This document shows, piece after piece, positions 9,326-20,779 of a DNA stretch of 64,000 nt. Under the pieces are notes generated by a model. It did not search any database. It saw nothing but the letters and a program-made list of their open reading frames with translations, and was not told the origin of the DNA. The stretch spans positions 77,177,174-77,241,173 of the forward strand of contig CM045991.1 of the NCBI GenBank assembly GCA_025175895.1, read 5' to 3'. The translations under genes and the position numbers were made by a program. How positions within the stretch are numbered: position 1 is the stretch's first letter; each line of letters starts with the position of its first letter. Source of the stretch: Wurfbainia villosa. Its lineage: Eukaryota; Streptophyta; Magnoliopsida; Zingiberales; Zingiberaceae.

Positions 9326-10593
9326 TGATGTGAGCAAAACATATAAGATTTTAGGAGTAGTTTTTGCTCACATCTCATCTCATTTTATGTTGGTTTCATG
9401 CATATTTTACTTTGTTTTTCATGCATTTCCTATTTTCTAGTTTAGAGATCTGCTCAAACCTTTGTGTGTATGATAGCATTTCGTGGGGATAACGGCGCAC
9501 TTTCGGAGCAAAAAGAAGACATTTGGCAGCTGGACGCAGAAGGGATCATGGCGAAGCTATGTGTTTACACACGGCTGTGCTCAGAAGGCAAAAATGGCCG
9601 CCACGGTCTAACACACGGCCATGCCGTGTGGTTTCACACGGTCGTGTGGTAGTCAAATGATTTGATGTGACTAGGGTTTTTTCTAGATTTTGCAGTGATC
9701 CGGCGTGATATCTATATAAGGAAAGCTCTGCCCAAACCCTAGGGGGGAGGCACGCCAATCGGGATGGCACTCCGGAGCCCTAAAAAGCTTCGAAAACTTG
9801 CATCGAGGAAGGTGAGAGCTGCTCGAGGATCAAGATCAGCACAATAACGCCAGAGGGAAGAGCTGTAATTACATTGTAATTCCTATTTCCTGCACATTTA
9901 TCCTTTTACTCATGAATTCTAGAATGTATTGTGACTCTCTTCTCATATCCATGGAGTAGATTCTTCGATTCTAGGATTAGAGAGTAGTTTGTGTTGAGTA
10001 GAACATTACTATTTCAAATATGTTTCTATTCTTGAAATCTATTTGCAGTTGAATGATTGTTTAGATCTATAGCTTTTTGTTTTTGTTTTCTATCTTCTGT
10101 GCATATACGATATGAGGAGTGACAATCCTCGTATCTAAGATATAGGGGATATTAGGAGGAACCTATAGGTTGTCCTCATCGCCTGCAACTGTGGATAGAA
10201 GGATGTGATAGAGTCGGTAACGTGTCTCGTTTTTGGCTCGTCGCAAGGATCGATTCGGCATCCTCGTACCATAGTGTATGATGTCCTTTCCACGAAACCC
10301 TAGCTAGAATATCTGGATACATTCTATTGATAGCATGTTCTGCGACACACAAATGAAACCGAAGTCCTAGAATCCCATTCAAATCCTCATAGCAACCTTC
10401 TCCCTTCTTCCGTGTGACACCGTACTGAGTTCGAACCACCGACGACCTCTCATTCATGAACCCTCAGATTACCAATCCGAATAACAACATATCCACCGGA
10501 CAAATCGATACACGAAATCTCAATCCCTATGGGATCAATATTTTTATTACTTGACATTCGTGCACATGCGGATGTTGAGTGCGAGCGCGCACT
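9326..10593 (+). repeat. Element A 3' LTR
   Basis: It starts TGATGTGAGC immediately after the PPT (TGTGAGC at 9329 is an alternative start). It contains palindromic CACACGG/CCGTGTG motifs (about 9560-9660) and a TATA-like CTATATAAGG (about 9711-9720). Near the end there is a stretch (about 10525-10593: CCTATGGGATCAATATTTTTATTACTTGAC, shown here only in part as CTATGGGATC) typical of the terminus of Tat/Athila LTRs. The right boundary is uncertain by some tens of bases because no TGGCGCC-type PBS or TSD follows. Confidence 0.55.
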
Positions 10594-10854
10594 TCAAATT
10601 CTCGTCGATCTCCGTTGCGAGATTTGAGATCGCGTTTGTGTGCATCAAGTTGGCAGACTCATTATAGGATGACCTATAGCTGCTAATAATACCCTGGAGC
10701 AGCAAATATACCCACAGGTACAATTGCAGCTTTCTATGTAGGAACGAGCTGCCATAGCACCAGCTGAGCTGCTCTATCATTCCTGACAAGATGATGCACA
10801 TCATCGAGTCTACATGCATAGATCGGAAGAAGCCATACTATGCACAGATACTCA
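10594..10854 (+). other. Unassigned 260 bp between element A LTR and LTR Q
   Basis: Sequence after the LTR-like terminus contains a short frame reading IPDKMMHIIESTCIDRKKPYY (about 10782-10850), which looks coding-like but is not a domain I recognise. It may be the decayed 5' internal region of a second A-type copy, or unique host DNA. Confidence 0.25.
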
Positions 10855-11831
10855 GGTTGATAGACCTCGATAGTTGGTCGACCAGGTCAAAAGACGTTAG
10901 GAGAATCTCAGGAAGTTGAGAAACCTCGGTGGTTGAGTGATCGGAATCTAAGTGATAGGTTTTAAGGACCAAAGATAAGCTTCGAGTGTGAAGCGATGGT
11001 AAGGACGCATCCTCAGTAAGGGGACAATCCTAGGCATCGATCCGACCAAGGCTTTCGGAGGAATGTCGAAGACGAGATCGGACAGTCAAAGGACTGTCAC
11101 TATTAATATGCTTGAATGTTCGTTGCTAATTTAGTAATGCAGGTGAAATACTGAAGAAATATCAAGCAAGTGCCTTACAACAGTCGATTGATAGAAATAA
11201 CCAGTTGACTGACATGGTGCAGTCGACTGATGATTAATACAGTTGATTGATGGTGACGAATTAGCCCAAAGCACAAGGTCAAAGAGTTATCGATCAAAGC
11301 TGCCACCTCAAGATAAGATAAGCTACCACCTCAAGATAAGATCCACATGATTTTGATCTAGATCAGGACTTATTCCAAGGAACCAGTCTATAAAAGAAGG
11401 AGAGGATACAAACCCTAATCAATCAATGAATTCCTAAGTGCTCTTGCTCTCCAGTTATAATACTTCCTGCTACAACACTACTCCGGCCTTGCTTCATCTA
11501 CTATTTATTGTCAGTATATTGTTATTATTTTTTTGTACTTAATTTGTATAAGGACTGGTAAGGTTGTTACCTGCCTTATAATCTTTGTAATCGTCTTGTC
11601 TCTTACCTCCAACGAGGAAGAGACTTTTAGTAATTTCCCTTCGAAAGCGATCAAGGATCGCAGGGCTTTGGATTAGCAGTCGGTGGGTTGTGAACCAAGT
11701 AAATCTTTTGTGTCTTGTATCGTGTGTTTTTTACTTTCCGCTGCATGCTTTGGTTTTAACAACAAAACGAAAAGAAAAGTTTTTCAGACTCTATTCACCC
11801 CCCCTCCTTTAGCGTCTTTCTCGATCCAACA
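10855..11831 (+). repeat. LTR Q: SIRE-type LTR, + orientation
   Basis: It has U3-like sequence with AGTCGACTG palindromes (about 11180-11250) and a TATA box CTATAAAAG (about 11391-11399). It ends with the SIRE-type C-rich terminus TTCACCCCCCCTCC...GATCCAACA (11800-11831). No PBS follows, so it is a solo or truncated LTR. The left end is approximate and I found no TSD. Confidence 0.45.
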
Positions 11832-13331
11832 CAATATACACAAATAAGTAAGACAAGCACACTCACAACCACAACACAAGAATTTTACGTAGTTTAGACC
11901 CCATGGTTTCTACTCCATGACCTAGCTCCTAGCGATGTACCACAACTATACTTCCTCCTTCTTGGAATACTTCTGGAGGTGGAGAAACCTCTTACAATAC
12001 CTTGAGCTTTACAATAATACAACTAAAATTCAAGTATACAAAAGAAATGAGAAAACTTAAACAAAACATTTTACACAAGTGCGTCTTTGATCGATTTGCT
12101 TTTGGTTGCTTTGGAATGCCTTGGAATGTCTGGAATGCAGCAGTAACTCACCTTCCAAATAACCAAGAACTGGCTACCACTTCCCTTCATGAAGTCTCCT
12201 TTTATAAGCTTCAACTCCAGCTAATTTTTGTCGATCAATCGACTAGTCTTATCCCCAGTCGACTGTCTATTGTACCGTTGTCTCACAATGGCTTAATCCA
12301 CATCGGATTTCAGCCAATCAGTCGACTGTTCATTGCCATCAGTCGACTATCATAGGCCAGAAGTTGATTGCCATGAGAAATCAATCGACTCAGGAACATT
12401 TTCGGCTCCTGTTCATTGAAGTCAGTCGACTGCTGGAGCACTTTAAGACAACCTGACTACCCACGGCTAGTCGACTGCCCGAGCATCGAGTTCTCGAGTT
12501 CTCGAGTTGACTACTTCAACCAGTTGACTGGTCAATACCACCAGTCAATTGTCAAATAATCTGTGCGATTATTTTAACACCAGTCAACTGGACCAAGCCT
12601 CAGTCGACTGGTAAACCTCAAAACTGTAGTTTAACCCCAAGTATGATCCTCTAATACTTGACACTCACCCTTAGCCTAGACTTAAGCCTTCAATCTACTT
12701 CCATCAACCTCATGCATTTGGTTTAAGTCCATGACTCATCACCCTTACGCTAACCTTCAAGCACTTCCTTCGCCTTTGTCATGCTATTGGGTACCCTTAA
12801 CCTAGACCTAAGCTTTCAAGCTACTTCCATCAATCTCATGCTCTATAGTTGAGTCCATAACTCCTCACCCTTTGCGCTAGCCTTCAAGTACTTCCTTCAG
12901 CTTTGGCATGCTATCGTATCTACCTTTGGCAAGAGGTTGCACCTTCAGGACTTCCATTGCCAAGTCTCTATACTTGAACTTTCGCTGCCAAGACTATACC
13001 CTTGAACTTACATGACAAAGACTACACACTTGGACTTTTCCTTGCCAAGTATCTATACTTGAACTTTTCCTTGCCAAGTCTTTAAACATGGACTTCCCTT
13101 GCCAAGAATTCATTCTTGGACTTCTCCATTGCCAAGTATCTATACTTGGACTTTTCTAGTCAAGTCTCTGGTCAACCTTGACCTACTTGAATTCTCAATC
13201 AACAACTCCATATAACTACTGATGTCCCACATCTAGTCATATGTATTGTCAAATCTATTATCAACCATCAAAACTCTATTCGAGTCTCACTCGAGTTGGT
13301 CAACCTTGACCCAAGGGTGATTGCCCTAATA
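11832..13331 (-). repeat. LTR R: SIRE-type LTR, - orientation, truncated
   Basis: It resembles the T2 and W LTRs read on the + strand. It has the GTTT-CTACTCCATG block near 11900 and a - strand TATA (CCTTTTATAAGC, 12200-12211). A dense array of AGTCGACTG palindromes lies at 12225-12620, and a long array of degenerate CTTGGACTT...TGCCAAG repeats at about 12930-13160. It ends TGATTGCCCTAATA followed by ATCTCCCC, a PPT remnant on the - strand. The first 60 or more bases of the LTR are missing on the left. The internal region is lost on the right, where gypsy RT sequence starts within about 10 bp. Confidence 0.55.
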
Positions 13332-13341
13332 ATCTCCCCAA

Positions 13342-14230
13342 CATAATGCTCTGGAAGCATTCATGAACTTGATGAATCAGGTGTTTTTGATGTATTTAGA
13401 TCGGTTCATTATTATCTTCATAGATGATATATTGATATATTCATGATATGAAGAGGAGCAAGAACAACATCTTCGTATCGTATTGGAGACATTATGACAA
13501 GAGCGTCTGTATGTGAAATTTAGTAAAGGTGCTTTCTGGTTACCCTCATTAGGATTTCTTGGACATGTGGTTTCTAGCAGAGGTATTTCAGTGGATACCT
13601 AGAAGATTGAAGCAATTACCAGTTGAGAGCAGCTGAAGACAGTTAAGGATGTTTGTAGTTTTTTTGGCATGGCAGGGAATTACCACAGATTTGTAAAGGG
13701 TTTCTCTAGTATTGCTATACTGCTGGCTTGATTGAAAAAAAAGGGAATGAAGTTCATCTAGTCGGAAGCTTATGAAACTAGTTTTTAGGAGCTCAAACAA
13801 CAGTTTATTTGTGCACCAGTATTAGGGATTCCTTCGGGTGAGGATGGATTTGTACTATATACAGATGCATCTTTATAGTGGTTGGGAGCAGTATTGATGT
13901 AGCTTGATCAGGTAGTATCGTATGCCTCCCACTAGCTGAAGGATCACGAGAAAAATTATTATGTTCACGATTTAGAGCTGGCTGCTATCATCTTTGCTCT
14001 GAAAATATAGAGACATTACTTGTATGGGATAACTTTTGAGATTTTTATGAATCATAAAATTTTGAGATATCTTTTCACCCAGAAAGAGCGGAATCTTAGA
14101 TAGAGACGATAGATGAAATATCTGAAAGATTATGACTGCACTATTAATTACCACCTGGGGAAAGCTAATCTAGTAGCTGATGAACTGAGCTGAAAGTCTC
14201 GAGGGGTTTTGGCTAGTCATTGGGTGGCAG
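13342..14230 (+). pseudogene. pol: Element G: Ty3/gypsy reverse transcriptase and RNase H, decayed
   Basis: The frame begins inside RT (NALEAFMNLMNQVF) and contains the catalytic box FIDDILIYS (about 13415-13443). Next comes GFLGHVVSSRGISVD, then the connection segment. RNase H follows, with VLYTDAS (first Asp, about 13853) and a YYVHDLELAAIIFAL block. It is full of in-frame TAG and TGA codons, mostly where TGG, CAG or CGA would be expected. That pattern fits deamination of methylated cytosine. Sequence upstream of the RT palm is absent because LTR R abuts. It is non-functional. Gypsy assignment is secure from the FIDDILIYS box and the RT-RH-IN order. Confidence 0.85.
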
Positions 14231-15680
14231 TTATGGATTTGGCTTGACAGATTTCGGAGTTGGGATTATTAGAATTGGGTCAAACCCAACGAGGGATATT
14301 GGTTTCTATGGTTGCTCAATCAACCATAATTGAGAAGATTATGGTGACACAAGTTAGTGACCATCACCTCCTATTTCTCTGTAGTATAGTGGACTCCGGA
14401 TGACAGTTGAAATTCTCTTGTGATGAGAAAGGAATTCTCCAATTTTGGGGAAGACTGTGTGTTCCAGACTCACGTTTGATTAGGGAAGAGTTTCTTCGAG
14501 AGGCACATCTTTCGAGATTTGTGATACATCTTGGTGGTAGCCCAATATATCAAGATTTGAAGTGTTCTTATTGGTGGAATGACATGAAGAAGGATATTGC
14601 ATATTTTGTTGCTCAATGCTTGGTATGTCAGCAAGTGAAGGTTGAACATCAAAGGCCAACTGGATTACTTCAAGATATTCTGATACCAGAATGAAGGTGG
14701 GAGCACATCACCATGGATTTTGTTGTGGGATTACCCAAGACTCGTAAAGGACATGATGCGATTTGGGTGATCGTGGATCGGTTAACCAAATCCGCTCATT
14801 TCCTTCCGATTTGAAGGACAGATTCACCAGATAACTTGACTGAGTTATACTGTAGGAAGATCATCAAATTGCATGGACTACCCTTGAGTATTATATCTAA
14901 CAGAGATTCGTGATTCACCTCATGATTTTGGCAAAGTCTTTAATAGGCCATGGGTATGGAGCTCCGCTTTAGTACAACATTCCATCCGCAAACTGATGGT
15001 CAGTCAGAGTGTACCATCCAAACTCTAGAGGATATGTTGAGAGTTTGTGTTATGAATTTTGGAGGTAGTTTGGAAATCATGTGCATATAGTGGAATTTAC
15101 ATATAATAATAGTTATCATTCTTTTATCCATATGACTTGTTTCGGGGCTCTATATGGCAGAGCATGTAGATCTCCTATTTTATAGGAGGAAGTTAGTGAA
15201 CGACAGCTATTGGGGTCACAGAACATTCAATGGGATGCAAAGTGAGTATTTATCATCAGACAACGGATATCAGAAGCTCAGGATCGACAAAAGAGTTATA
15301 CGGATCGGAGGCGTAGGCCTCTGGAGTTTTCGGTGGGAGATCACGTATTTTTGTGTGTTTTTTCTACTAAATGAATTAGGAGATTTGGATTAAAAGGGAA
15401 GTTAACTCCATGTTACATTGGACCATCCATAATATTGGAAGAGATTGGGGAGGTAGCTTATTGTTTGTCATTACCTCCATCTCTCTCGGGTGTACATAAT
15501 GTATTCCATATTTCTATGTTAAGGAAATATGTACCACATCCCACTCATGTTCCGAAGGATGTATCGATTCCACTTTAATCAAATGCGACTTATGAATAAA
15601 TTCCGGTGCGAATTATGGGCCATAAGGAACAACAATTGCGGAACAAAACCATCCTACTCATAAAGGTCGGATGGCAATAC
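14231..15680 (+). pseudogene. Element G: gypsy integrase and C-terminal chromodomain region, decayed
   Basis: The HHCC zinc domain is visible (EAHLSRFVIHLGG ... CLVCQQVK, about 14500-14640). The integrase core follows: WEHITMDFVVGLPKTRKGHD with the first catalytic Asp (about 14700), IISNRDS with the second, and HPQTDGQSE with the Glu (about 14985-15010). After a region disrupted by indels, the C-terminal stretch PVRIMGHKEQQLRNKTIL (about 15605-15658) resembles the chromodomain-associated tail of Tekay/Del chromoviruses (usually ILDRKxxxLRNKxIPLVKVLW). W is inserted immediately after it at 15681. Many in-frame stops are present. Lineage placement (Tekay/Del) is by this tail and is moderately sure. 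Confidence 0.75.
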
Positions 15681-15770
15681 TGTAGGATCCTTTGGACTTG
15701 CTAGAGGGGAGGGGGGGTGTGAATAGCACTGTTTCTTTGATTTCTACAAGTTTGTTAGCGGAAGCAATAC
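15681..15770 (-). repeat. W 3' LTR, piece 1
   Basis: TGTAGGATCC..., with the G-rich block GAGGGGAGGGGGGG that mirrors the C-rich end of the S LTR. It ends with the V TSD AATAC (15766-15770). Confidence 0.85.
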
Positions 15771-15805
15771 TGAAGGTTTTGCGAAACCGAAGCTCTGATA
15801 CCACT
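15771..15805 (-). other. Captured PBS inside V LTR end
   Basis: These 35 bp contain GCTCTGATACCA (15792-15803), the complement of the initiator tRNA-Met-type PBS. They are followed by TGAAGGTAGG, the older LTR end. The right LTR has the same arrangement at 28824-28858. The true PBS lies outside it at 28810-28821. Confidence 0.8.
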
Positions 15806-16639
15806 TGAAGGTAGGAAACTTCGCTTCCCACTTCAACTCGGTCACTTGTTCATGGCGATCCCTTCTACGTCCCCGGATAAAAAAAAATTATCCTTGACAT
15901 GAGGGATTACCCAATCAACCGTTTCATCGTCGTCCTATTCGATTAGAGTGGTCACTTGAACAAACTTGTTGTTCAAGCCACCAACCTCTATTCTACGAAT
16001 AGCCATGGAATAGACGATGTACGGATCACCGGCTTTTGTGTTTATGTTTGGGGTCCAAGTATATTTACCCATAAAATAGAATATATAACATTCATATAAT
16101 TGAAGAAAAAATATAGACAACTTACAAAAGAATATAAACAAACGTTATACCTCTTTGTCTTTTATTATATGTCCTTCCTCCTTTTATATGTCGTGTGGGC
16201 GACGATCTACCAAAAGTTGAAGCTCCTAGATCACCAATCTTCTTTCCTTGCTCGCTCCGAACAAGAGGAAGACTAAGAAACAAAATCCTTCTCCTTCATT
16301 TAGCCAACTAACAAACACCAACCTAGGTGCTTGCCGCCGGCCAACAAGGAGAAGATGATGAAGATAGTTGCCGGCCAAGAGCTCTAAGGGAAGGCCCTAA
16401 GCATTGTTTCAACCAGCCAAGGAGAGGTGAAGGACTAGGTTTGGATGTCGGCCAAGGCAGGGAAGAAAGAAATGGGCGCCGGCCACCAATGAAGAAGAAG
16501 AAGAAAGGAAATAATTTCCTTATTTGGTGTCGCCCAAGCCTTCAAACCCTAAGCCTCCCAAACCCTAATCCTATCTCAATTAGAATTCTTCTTGCCGCCC
16601 ACCCCATGCTCTCCTTTTATAGAGTTAGGGATATGCCTT

Positions 16640-16774
16640 GTTTTAATCTCCACCATTGGTTCTAGGGATTTAATCTCAACCGTCGGATCTAGAGATTTAA
16701 TCTCAACCGTCGGATCTAGAGATTTAATCTCAACCTTTAGATCTAGAGTTTTGTTTTCAACCATTGGATCTAAG
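16640..16774 (-). repeat. 27-bp tandem repeat in V U3 (five units)
   Basis: Five units of 27 bp, consensus beginning GATTTAATCTCAACCGTCGG, lie directly upstream (on the - strand) of the TATA box. The right V LTR has the same array at 29698-29832. Y has it at 32342-32474 and 39234-39366 in the opposite orientation. Confidence 0.85.
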
Positions 16775-17676
16775 CTTCATGAGGTATTAATAGGCTACAA
16801 TAGGGACCATGAGGAGGAGTTGGATCTTGGCCACCCAATGGATCAAGCCCACATAAAGTCCGATCCATTAATGATAATCCAATCCACTAAATGATTATCA
16901 TTGATCTACCCACCAACCCCCATAAGGTAATATGAGCTCCATATATTATTTGTACATTTTTATCCCAGTGTTTAAGATCTCGAATGTCCGTCGATTAATT
17001 AATTTACTGACTATTAATTTATCAACATCTAACTCCATGAGTAGTACCACTCAACCTTATCATCATGCCGGACCAAGTCCACCTGCAGGGTTTACATGAT
17101 GAACTTTATGAGTTCCTCAAGGGGACATCATTATCCTAATATATAGGACACGGTTTCCTCCTATAATCAACGGCACACCATATAAATAATATCATTTCCT
17201 AACTTATCGAGCCTATCGATTTAATCTATAAATCTAGCCCATTGCTAAATCAAAGAAATGAATACTAAGTATATGTGCCCGTTATTATATCTGGATTAAG
17301 AGCATGTACAATATAATATCTGAGATCCGATTCGATTATGTAGTCAACAATAAATCGAATCACCTCTAAGTCGGTCCTGATAAATACACACAAAGTGCAC
17401 TAGTGTGATTCTATGGTTAAGACAAACCAATACCAAATCACACTACAACCATTCCAATGGTTTGTCTAAAGTCATCTCGGTTGTGAGTCTTTACTTATAC
17501 TTTACAAGGAGCCAATAACATGATCTCCCGTGTGACACCACACACCATGTTATCTACAATGTAATGTATTAGACAATATGCATAACCATAAATATGCAAA
17601 AAATGATCATGTGATTCTTATTTCAAAATTAAAGATGTTCATACAAAATATAGACTTTTCAGTATACATTCAAACA

Positions 17677-17692
17677 ATCTCCCACTTATACT
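17677..17692 (-). promoter_or_regulatory. V polypurine tract
   Basis: AGTATAAGTGGGAGAT on the - strand, adjacent to the 3' LTR and identical to the Y PPT (38306-38321). Confidence 0.85.
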
Positions 17693-17709
17693 AAAAGACT
17701 ATGTTTTCC

Positions 17710-20700
17710 TTATACTGCCATACATCTGATTCCCATTCCCTCCACATGCCTATCAAAAGCTCTCACTGGAAGGGCCTTAGTGAAAGGATCTTCCAGGTTA
17801 TCCTCCGATGCAATATTGGCCACATCAACTTCTACTCTTTACGATTTCTCGTATCAGGTGGTACTTGCGCTCTATGTGTTTACTTTCCTTATGGGCTCAT
17901 GGTTCCTTCGAGTTTGCAACTGCACCACTATTATCACAATAAATTGTAATAGTTCTGGGAAAACCAGGAATCACATCCAAGTCCATCAGGAAGTTCCTGA
18001 GCCCCACAACATCTTTGGCCACCTCAAAGGCCGCCACATACCCAGACTCCATGGTAGAGTCCGCCACACATTTCTACTTGACACTCCTCCATACAATGGT
18101 TCCACCTCCCAAAGTAAACACAAAACCTGAGGTAGACTTACTGTTATCCTTGTCTGATTGGAAGTCGGAATCTGTATAACCCAAAGGGAGTAATTGGTCT
18201 GCCTGGTAAACTAGCATATAATCCCTAGTCCTTCTCAGGTACTTCAATATATGCTTTACTGCAGTCCAATGTCGCTGTCCTAGATTACTCTGATATCTGC
18301 TGTCCATGCCTATGGCAAAACAGATATCTGGTCTCGTACATAACATCGCATACATGAGGCTTCCTACTACCGAAGCATAAGGAACCGCCTTCATCTCCTC
18401 TATCTCCTCAGACGTTCTAGGACACATCTCCTTAGATAAAGGAACTCCATGCCTGAAAGGTAGAAAACCCTTCTTGGAGTTCGGCATGCTAAAATGATCC
18501 ATAATTGTGTCTATGTATGAAGCTTGAGATAATTACAACATCCTTTTCCTACGATCCCTTATAACCTTGATCCCAAGGATGTGTCCCTTTCTCCCAAGTC
18601 CTTTATATCAAACTGTTTGGACAACCATACCCTTACGTCCGATAACACCTTGACATTGTTGCCAATTAACAAAATGTCATCTACATATAGTACAAGAAAT
18701 ACCACTACATTTCCGTCACATCTCTTGTATACACAAGACTCATTCGGACTTTGAATAGATCAATAAGACTGGATTACCTCATCAAAGCGGAAGTTCCAAG
18801 ACCTCAAAGCTTGATTTAATCCATAAATGGACCGATTAAGCTTACACACAAGATGCTCTTTGCCCTTTGCAATGAATCCCTCTGGTTGCTTCATATAGAT
18901 TTTTTCCTCAAGACTTCCATTAAGGAAAGCTGTCTTGACATCCATCTGCCACACCTCATAATCCATATGAGCTGCAATGCATAAGAGAATCCGGATAGAC
19001 TTAAGCATGGTCACTGGCAAAAAGGTCTCCTCATAATCGATACCCTCTTTCTGAGTATACCCCTTTGCAACAAGCCTCGCTTTGAAGGTCTCCACCTTCC
19101 CATCTATTCCTCTCTTTCTTTTGTAGATCCAGTTGCATCCAATGGTTTTTACACCATCGGGTGATTCTACTAGCTCTCAAACCTGATTCGAATCCATAGA
19201 TTCAATCTCAATATTCATTGCATTTTGCCAAGATACCGCATCTTTATCTTGGATTGCTTCGTCATATGTCCAGGGATCAAGTTCATGTTCACCAAGGACC
19301 AAATCAGAAGATTCTCCCAAGAACATGAATCTATCAGGTTGTCTCACAACCCTCCCACTACGACGAGGTATCACCTGTGTATCCTCTGTGACACGTGGTG
19401 CAGTGACTTGTGGTATATCCTCTTGTACCAATGGTACTAAAGAAGTGACTTCCCCTTTCAATTCCTCCACAATAATATTACTCATGGTCTTGTGGTTCAT
19501 CACATAGTCTTCCTCTAGAAATCTGGCGTTCGTGCTAACGATCACCCTCTTATCTCTAGGACTATAAAACAAACCACCTTTCGTTCCTCTAGGATAGCCA
19601 ACGAACATGCGCACTTCTGTACGAGGTTCCAACTTACCAGCATCTGCCTTCAGCACATGTGCTGGACCCCCCCAAATCCGAATATGTCTTAGACTAGGCT
19701 TTCGTCTAGTCCACAATTCTATGGGAGTAGAAGGCACTGATTTAGATGGAACCAAGTTCAGAAAGTACACTGCCATATCTAGAGCATATCTCCAGAACGA
19801 ATCTGGCAACTTAGAATAACTCATCATCGATCTAACCATCTCCATAAGAGTACTATTCCTTTGCTTTGCTACACCATTATGTTGGGGTGTGCCAGGTGCA
19901 GACAATTGGGATTGAATCTCAGCCTCTGATAAGTAATTCCTAGACTCTCACAAGAGGTACTCACCACCACGATCAAATCGTAGTGTCTTGATACTTTTTC
20001 CTTGACGTTTCTCCGCATCAGCCTTGAATTCTTTCAACTTGTCAAAGCATTTAGACTTGCGGCGCATCAAGTAAATATTTCCATATCTCAAATAATCATC
20101 TATAAAAGAGACGAAATACTCAAAACCACCTCTAGCCTGTATAGACATAGGACCACACAAATCAGAATGAACCAATTCTAACACATCTTTGGCTCTATAC
20201 CCCTTGGCCTTAAAAGGCCTCTTGGTCATTTTACCCTCCAAGCAGGATTCGCAGGTTGGGAAATCTTTCACCACTAATGAACCCAGAGGTCCATCAACTA
20301 TGAACCTTTGAATTCTGCTCAGGTTAATATGACCAAGTCTTAGATGCCAAAGATATATTTGGTTCATCTTCGAAGGTTCTTTTCTCTTAATGGAATTAGA
20401 AAATGAGTTATTAACTTCTATTTGCATCGTGGGAGCTTTTGGTTTAAGTGTGTATAAATTTCCTATCAATGCATCCGAACAGATAATCTCCCTATTTCTT
20501 TTTATAACAATTTTGTGATTAAAATAAATAGAATATCCATTCATAAACAATTTAGAAACTGAAATTAAATTCTTTCTAAATAAAGGTACATAAAGGCAAT
20601 TCTTAAGAAACAAAACTTTATTTTTCTCAAAAGATAAATAAACATCTCCCACTGCAACAGTCGCCACCTTCGTGGCATCGCCCAAGTATACGGTAATCTC

Positions 20701-20779
20701 CCATTCAGCCAGTCGTCTGGTTTCCTGGAACCCCTGCAAAGTATTGTAGACATGATCAGTGGCTCCCGTATCTACACAC
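17710..20779 (-). pseudogene. pol: V pol: copia protease-integrase-RT-RNase H
   Basis: On the - strand the frame begins at the S junction with the protease active site VDTGATDH. Next come the GAG-pre-integrase block (YLWHLRLGHINLSRIQ, CESCLEGKMTKRPF) and the integrase core (HSDLCGP and SFIDDY; FDRGGEYL). RT follows, with FKARLVAKGYTQKEGIDYEETF and YVDDILLIGNN, then RNase H with GYTDSDFQSDKDNSKSTSG and YCDNSGAVANSKEP. It ends at a TAA (17712-17710) after GIRCMAV. Stops break it near 19947 and 19176, among others, and there is a frameshift between 18760 and 18502. The integrase motif GVAERRNRTL reads GVAKQRNSTL, so the third catalytic residue (Glu) is Lys. The element cannot be autonomous. Confidence 0.9.

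Larger units (their letters stand above)
1..10593 (+). mobile_element. Element A: Tat/Athila-type Ty3/gypsy LTR retrotransposon, 5' part outside window
   Basis: The order on the + strand is: tail of a gag-protease frame, intergenic spacer, ATHILA ORF-1-like frame, about 1 kb of noncoding DNA, a G-rich PPT (AAGTCTGGGGGAAT, 9312-9325) and an LTR. This is the 3' half of a non-chromoviral gypsy element. It is interrupted by T1 at 1953-7949, whose TSD CATCT lies at 1948-1952 and 7950-7954. No reverse transcriptase or integrase lies between the protease and the ATHILA-like frame. The right end is approximate: the LTR terminus was placed by resemblance to this LTR type, not by a TSD. Confidence 0.75.
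15771..17676 (-). repeat. V 3' LTR (left copy)
   Basis: 1906 bp, beginning TGAAGGTTTTGCG and ending ATACATTCAAACA on the + strand. A - strand TATA lies at 16615-16621 next to a 27-bp tandem repeat (16640-16774). The first 35 bp are an added copy of the PBS region (see 15771-15805). Confidence 0.9.

Noticed and set aside
11832..13331. R as the 3' LTR of a complete - strand element
   Set aside because: Only a short PPT remnant follows before gypsy RT begins. No internal region or partner LTR is present here.
16327..16665. Open frame antisense to the V LTR, also at 29379-29750
   Set aside because: It is conserved only as part of the LTR duplication and is antisense to the element. A lysine run from an AAG microsatellite extends it. 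No recognisable protein.
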